A stretch of DNA of 10,768 nucleotides from positions 1 through 10,768 of the forward strand of contig JAFGUL010000189.1 in NCBI GenBank assembly GCA_016938535.1. Direction: 5' to 3'. Position numbers and translations under genes: made by a program. Positions 6,785 through 10,768 of the stretch are shown piece after piece; position 1 is the stretch's first letter; each line of letters opens with the position of its first letter. The notes under the pieces are model-generated. The model made no database searches, was not told the DNA's origin, and worked only from the letters and a program-made list of their open reading frames with translations. The stretch comes from Candidatus Delongbacteria bacterium. Its GTDB lineage: Bacteria; Delongbacteria; UBA4055.

Positions 6785-9700
6785 TCACTTCAAGATCATC
6801 ATCTTCTTACTCTGAACAGCTTTGCCATCAACGCTCAGCCTGTAGAAATATATCCCGCTCGTTAGATTTTCCGCATTGAAGTTCACGGAATGATTACCTC
6901 TCGCCTGCCTGACTGAAACGAGTTCAGCCACTTCTCTGCCTGCGATGTCGTAAACTGCCAGTCTCACATCTGCGTCCGCAGAAAGAGAGTACATGATCGT
7001 CGTCTCCGGATTGAACGGGTTCGGGTAGTTCTGGTGGAGCACAGGTTCAACCGGAAGCAACGCATCATCATCTATGCCAGTACCGAAGACCACAACTTCA
7101 TTGCTCGGTTCAGATTCGCCGGCCGGATTAGAATACACGGCTGTCACTTTATAAGCCAGATAATCTCCGATCACACCCGGGTTATCAGTATAACTCAGAC
7201 CGGGAGTAGTTCCTACAGCTAGACCGTTCCTATATATTTTAAAATAATCGAGACCCTTAAAGCTGAGAACAGGATACTTCAACTCTTTTGGATCATCGAT
7301 CTCAATAGCCTTAGCGATGAAAGGATTTTCATTATCCGATTCATCTGATTTCGCAAGTGGTTCAGGTGGTGATGATGTAACATAACTCATGTGTAGCCAT
7401 TCATACCAGAAGCCACCTATTTTTATTCCGTAATAATAAGAAATATCATCTCCCATATCATATTCAAAATAAGAGTGAGTTTTTGTTGTTGAAACAGGAG
7501 CTGCTAGGGTTCCGGGATAACCGGTTTCGTCTGTAATAACTTCAACATTCCATGAGGCGTCCAGCACTAACGGCATCACCATTGAATGCTTGCATATCTG
7601 ATTATGTACTGCTGTTAACTCAGGTGATTCGTAAAGGATCGAGTCAAAGCCGCCGTCTCCTCCGGTCGAAATTCTGATATGGTATTTATTGTGTCCGTTC
7701 CAGTTGTTTCCGTCCCTGTCATAGAATCCTATCGCTACTGAATCAAGAGTCACAGGATAATAGAAACCCAGATCCTCAGCTTTGAATAAAGTCCTTCTTT
7801 TAACTATAGGGTCTATACTGACATCAACGGTTGTTGTACTGTTCTCAGGTAAATAATAAGAATACCATTTTGGAGGATTGTGATAAGGCCAGTACCAGCT
7901 CAATTCAGCACTCATGTACTCTTGATACTCAACGGTCAGATGATCAGGCTTCGGGTTCTTATCAACAGTAACTGAAACTCTTTCGCATGGAAGAGATATA
8001 CCGGTGGGATAAAGAGCTTTTATATAGTATTCGTTCACACCGTCTTCAAAAAACGGATCAGACCAGCAAACAATTGTAGAACTTGAAATCGTTGTGGCTA
8101 ATGAACCGTTCCTGTATATTTCGTAACCGGTACACTGCTCAATGGTCTCTGAAGTTTCCGCGCCTATCGTGATCTTATCGAATGCAAGAGTATATTGATC
8201 ATTAGTATTGACCGGTACTCTGAAACCTACTCTCGTTGTCGTACCTGCAAGTGAAGACAGATCAGTTGTTTCCATATATTCCCAGATGTTTTCAGGCGAC
8301 ACGCTTCCGTCATACACTGCGTGAGTCGTATAAATTATATTCGTCTCTCTGTTAATCTCATCAAAAAGACCTGAATAACTTACAACTTCAAAATACGGTC
8401 TTTTATCGATAACATTACCTTCATCGTCAGAATAGCGGAACCTGTTCCACCAGCTTATATGGGCATCATCATTGAATGTGATCTCCGGAGATAAGAACCA
8501 GAGTGTCTCAGTCGCGTTCGCAGACATCAGGAGTATATTGCCGTCTATCCTGTTCTGGTACAACCAATTGTATAAATCATAGTAGGAAGCGATAAAAACC
8601 CAGTTTTCAGGATCATCTGTCCAGCAGTCCAGTCCTGTCCCGCTCCTTGAAGTCTTATCCAGCCATCCTGAAGGCATGACATAGCTATCAAAATCAACAT
8701 ACTGATATATTGTGCCTGTAAAAGGCTTAGTCCATACCAGATCAATATTTGTTCTTCCTACAGGCTCGACCGAAAGGCTCCTTATTACCGGATAAGTTTC
8801 ATTTTCTGAGATCCCAACACTAAATGAATTCGAATTATGTGACTCACCGTCCGGATAAACCGTTACGATATGGTAGCTGTAGTATCCTGCGGACAGATCT
8901 GTATCCGTATATTCCGAATCAGGAGTTTCAATTAACAGTTCAGTCTGTTCGAAGTAATGAGTATACTCTGAGTATGTTCTGTATATCTTATATCCGACCG
9001 CGTTATAATTCATACCCCATGACAATTTTATATCGTCGCCGTTCTCGACAGAACCTTGAAGCTCTGAAGCCGGCCATTGGTCATAAGGCTCAGAAGAAGG
9101 GACATAAGTTATTCCAAGCTGCCCAGCCGTGAAATCTCCACCTCCGGTGTCACATGAACCCAATCCGCCAGGAACAAGGCTGGAGCGATGAAACCACCCA
9201 TCATAGTTCCCTTGCCATCCCCAGTTGAAATGATACCAGTAATCATCCCGGTAACCGTCAAGAATGAACGCATGCGCCCCTCCGGCCCAGAACCACGGTC
9301 TTTTGGCATCAAGTTCTGCTTTAATAATATCAAACTGAGCATCAACCCCTCCTGCCGGGGGAGTTTCCATTGTATAATAAACTGAAGAAGATGCTTTCCA
9401 GTGATCTAGGAACGCATCGTCCACATAGGACGCATATGTGGCGGAACCTTCGTTCATATATGTGCCGTACATCATATCGACCGACAAACCTGTCCAGTAA
9501 GACAGAAGGGACAGCTCATCCTTTTCCGCCTGTGTAATTCCTGTTTCCCAGTATTCAGGATAAATTCCCCATTTAATATCGACTATCTCAGGCATTAGAT
9601 CATAATTCCAGGTATGAGCTGTAAAATCAGCCGACAAAGTCTGTCCGTTCCATTCATAGCTTGACGAACCTTCACCAACATCGGGCCATCTGTGATATCT

Positions 9701-10264
9701 TAACATCTGTGACATTGCAGTAGCAACACAGCCTACATAAGTTTCCTCACCGTCTTTTTCAGGACACATAAGATTCCATGGGTACAACTGGTCCCACTGA
9801 GACTTAACAAGCCGGTCAACAACGACACCTGATTTCACTTGAGGAAATACATTGTTTTCAATATCCATCCACAGTTTTACGGCATTGTTATCCACATATT
9901 TTCCTGATCCCTTGCATGCTATTTGACGGTCGTAATTCTCGAACCACTCTTTAAAGTTCTGGCCACCTTTCGCATCTTTTGAAGGAACCTTGCCATGATC
10001 GGAATAACCCAGTATCGGATACAATTCATCATCCGCGGTAACGATCACGAATCCTTTGTCGAACTCGAAAGTGTATCGAGTGATAATTCCTTCGTAATTG
10101 TGCTCATGAACATTTACCACCGAAGAACCCTTAGAGGCAGCTTCGTAACAATAATGCCCGTAGTAGTTCTCCGCTACTTTTTTTGCTTTTTCAAGCGGCA
10201 CGAAATCCGGATAAACATTCGTAAAAACAAAAATGATAAAAAACAGATTAATACACTTTTTCAT
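6785..10264 (-). CDS. Secreted C10-family (streptopain-like) cysteine protease with FN3 modules and a type IX/FlgD-like sorting domain
   Basis: This is a 1159-residue secreted endopeptidase. The N-terminus MKKCINLFFIIFVFTNVYP is a signal peptide (about 1-19); C4 is not in a lipobox. Residues about 20-118 look like the Spi inhibitory prodomain of streptopain (LEKAKKVAENYYG, GFVIVTADDELYPILGYS). The peptidase domain (about 150-390) has SQWDQLYPWNLMCP, the nucleophile in VGCVATAMSQMLRYHRWP (C179), and the catalytic His in GGAHAFILDGY (H331), then WYHFNWGWQGNYDGWF. All are the C10 signature, so it should be active after prodomain removal. Three FN3-like modules follow: about 395-487 uninterrupted; 493-768 interrupted at about 520-705 by a choice-of-anchor-J/cleaved-adhesin-like domain (FDSYVMPSGW ... 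WWNRFRYSDD); and 773-1062 interrupted at about 801-1003 by a jelly-roll-like domain. Residues 1076-1159 form the QNYPNPFNPETT sorting domain, which implies outer-membrane export and surface attachment or release. The ATG at 10264 has GGAG (complement of 10274-10277) 9 nt upstream. Substrate is unknown. Confidence 0.9.
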   Translation of the reverse strand: MKKCINLFFIIFVFTNVYPDFVPLEKAKKVAENYYGHYCYEAASKGSSVVNVHEHNYEGIITRYTFEFDKGFVIVTADDELYPILGYSDHGKVPSKDAKGGQNFKEWFENYDRQIACKGSGKYVDNNAVKLWMDIENNVFPQVKSGVVVDRLVKSQWDQLYPWNLMCPEKDGEETYVGCVATAMSQMLRYHRWPDVGEGSSSYEWNGQTLSADFTAHTWNYDLMPEIVDIKWGIYPEYWETGITQAEKDELSLLSYWTGLSVDMMYGTYMNEGSATYASYVDDAFLDHWKASSSVYYTMETPPAGGVDAQFDIIKAELDAKRPWFWAGGAHAFILDGYRDDYWYHFNWGWQGNYDGWFHRSSLVPGGLGSCDTGGGDFTAGQLGITYVPSSEPYDQWPASELQGSVENGDDIKLSWGMNYNAVGYKIYRTYSEYTHYFEQTELLIETPDSEYTDTDLSAGYYSYHIVTVYPDGESHNSNSFSVGISENETYPVIRSLSVEPVGRTNIDLVWTKPFTGTIYQYVDFDSYVMPSGWLDKTSRSGTGLDCWTDDPENWVFIASYYDLYNWLYQNRIDGNILLMSANATETLWFLSPEITFNDDAHISWWNRFRYSDDEGNVIDKRPYFEVVSYSGLFDEINRETNIIYTTHAVYDGSVSPENIWEYMETTDLSSLAGTTTRVGFRVPVNTNDQYTLAFDKITIGAETSETIEQCTGYEIYRNGSLATTISSSTIVCWSDPFFEDGVNEYYIKALYPTGISLPCERVSVTVDKNPKPDHLTVEYQEYMSAELSWYWPYHNPPKWYSYYLPENSTTTVDVSIDPIVKRRTLFKAEDLGFYYPVTLDSVAIGFYDRDGNNWNGHNKYHIRISTGGDGGFDSILYESPELTAVHNQICKHSMVMPLVLDASWNVEVITDETGYPGTLAAPVSTTKTHSYFEYDMGDDISYYYGIKIGGFWYEWLHMSYVTSSPPEPLAKSDESDNENPFIAKAIEIDDPKELKYPVLSFKGLDYFKIYRNGLAVGTTPGLSYTDNPGVIGDYLAYKVTAVYSNPAGESEPSNEVVVFGTGIDDDALLPVEPVLHQNYPNPFNPETTIMYSLSADADVRLAVYDIAGREVAELVSVRQARGNHSVNFNAENLTSGIYFYRLSVDGKAVQSKKMMILK
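6788..7033 (-). repeat. Sorting-domain coding repeat, copy 2 (end of C10 protease)
   Basis: This is the second copy of the 82-residue C-terminal module, here closing the protease (residues 1078-1159). It is gap-free against copy 1. Differences concentrate in the first third (SADADVRLAVYDI versus VEEAEVKLTVFNM), while the last 44 residues are nearly invariant. Such conservation is expected for a signal read by one shared secretion apparatus. Confidence 0.85.
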
Positions 10265-10282
10265 TATTTCTCACTCCACATT

Positions 10283-10768
10283 TTATTTCAAAATCATCAT
10301 TTTTTTACTTTGAAGCTGCTTCCCATCGACACTTAGCCTATAGAAATATAATCCGCTTGTTAAATTTTCCCCATTGAAATTCACAGAGTGATTACCTTTC
10401 GCCTGCCTGACCGAAACAAGCTCTGCCACTTCCCTGCCCGCCATGTTGAACACAGTCAGCTTTACTTCAGCTTCTTCTACGAGAGAATAACTGATAGTAG
10501 TCTCAGGGTTAAACGGATTCGGGTAATTCTGATAGAGCGTTGATGCAATCGTTGTATTTTCTTGATCTTCGATACCAACAAATCCGGTCGCTAAATATAC
10601 TCCTTGGTCAGTTCCAATTAAAAAATTAGCTGTATAAATCGGATATTGATTTGAATAACAGAAAATACTATTTATTCCCAGACTGTGTTCAATTATGAAT
10701 GATTCACCCTCTATTCCGAAAGAGGGAACTGCGGTCATTTGAGCTGAATTTTTTGAAGTCACAATATA
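10283..10768 (-). CDS. C-terminal fragment of a secreted/surface protein with a type IX/FlgD-like sorting domain (runs off right edge)
   Basis: The minus-strand frame is open to the window edge (161 codons; two codons, Tyr-Ile, precede the GTG at 10762). That GTG is therefore almost certainly internal and not a start. The visible part holds a short motif FLIGTDQGVYLATGFVGIED, reminiscent of a beta-propeller (BNR/sortilin-like 'GTxxGVY') blade. It then runs through the linker ENTTIASTLYQ into the sorting domain NPFNPETTISYSL ... GREVAELVSV ... SGLYFYRL ... KKMMILK, which ends at the stop. What precedes it is outside the window, so the function is unknown beyond export. The stop is 18 bp before the start of the C10 protease, whose ribosome binding site lies in that gap. 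The two genes are probably co-transcribed. Confidence 0.85.
   Translation of the reverse strand, partial: YIVTSKNSAQMTAVPSFGIEGESFIIEHSLGINSIFCYSNQYPIYTANFLIGTDQGVYLATGFVGIEDQENTTIASTLYQNYPNPFNPETTISYSLVEEAEVKLTVFNMAGREVAELVSVRQAKGNHSVNFNGENLTSGLYFYRLSVDGKQLQSKKMMILK
10286..10531 (-). repeat. Sorting-domain coding repeat, copy 1 (paralogous with 6788-7033)
   Basis: This segment codes for the 82 residues from QNYPNPF to the terminal KKMMILK. By eye, 67 of 82 residues are identical to the end of the downstream protease, with no gaps. The stretch AGREVAELVSVRQA is identical in both. The DNA is visibly more diverged than the protein, mainly at third positions. This is a conserved export module shared by paralogues, not a recent DNA duplication. 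Confidence 0.85.

Noticed and set aside
8824..9132. 102-residue open frame on the plus strand
   Set aside because: It is antisense to the FN3 part of the protease gene and has no motif support.
6785..10264. Possible lipoprotein, because Cys4 lies near the N-terminus
   Set aside because: The cysteine precedes the hydrophobic core instead of following it, and there is no L-x-x-C lipobox. An ordinary signal peptide plus sorting domain is the better reading.
9995..10336. 113-residue open frame on the plus strand
   Set aside because: It is antisense to the signal peptide and prodomain of the C10 protease and crosses the gap into the next gene. The real coding strand is clear from motifs and the ribosome binding site.
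10283..10762. Small complete 159-residue gene starting at the GTG at 10762
   Set aside because: The frame continues upstream to the window edge without a stop. The visible part is only a propeller-like fragment, linker and sorting domain with no signal peptide, so it is the end of a larger gene.
1..10768. CRISPR array, tRNA, rRNA, insertion sequence or prophage genes
   Set aside because: I saw no regularly spaced direct repeats, cloverleaf-like sequences, transposase motifs or phage gene signatures in either strand.

Overview
The window looks like a bacterial chromosome segment from the FCB (Fibrobacteres-Chlorobi-Bacteroidetes) side of the tree. It is moderately AT-rich. Two secreted proteins end in the same C-terminal domain (QNYPNPFNPETT ... 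GREVAELV ... SGIYFYRL ... KKMMILK), which is the FlgD-like / type IX secretion 'type A' sorting domain. That domain is abundant in candidate phyla such as Cloacimonadota, Delongbacteria, Marinimicrobia and Ignavibacteria. The phylum assignment is an inference from style, not a proven placement.

Layout. Positions 1-208 (minus) are the first 69 codons of a class I/II, PLP-dependent aminotransferase that runs off the left edge. A 186-bp intergenic region holds a plausible promoter for each divergent direction. The plus strand then carries a tight four-gene housekeeping run: holB (DNA polymerase III delta'), ricT/yaaT (PSP1-domain Fe-S protein), a 508-residue uncharacterised protein with a PLD-like C-terminal domain, and alaS (alanyl-tRNA synthetase). 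The first pair overlaps by 28 bp and the later gaps are 11 and 14 bp, so this is very probably one operon. A 144-bp gap between alaS and the convergent next gene is dominated by a long imperfect inverted repeat (6655-6773).

From 6785 to the right edge the minus strand encodes two tandem cell-surface or secreted proteins separated by 18 bp. Transcription enters from the right edge. The upstream one is only a C-terminal fragment (161 codons) ending in a sorting domain. The downstream one is a complete 1159-residue C10-family (streptopain-like) cysteine protease. It has a signal peptide, an inhibitory prodomain, a catalytic domain with visible Cys and His, three fibronectin type III modules and the sorting domain. 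Two of the FN3 modules appear to be split by large inserted domains.

The left half is information-processing machinery and the right half is protein secretion. I see no mobile element, CRISPR array, tRNA or rRNA. The items most worth a second look are the uncharacterised PLD-like protein in the holB-ricT-alaS operon, the nested-domain architecture of the protease, the intergenic inverted repeat, and a perfect 20-bp palindrome inside alaS.
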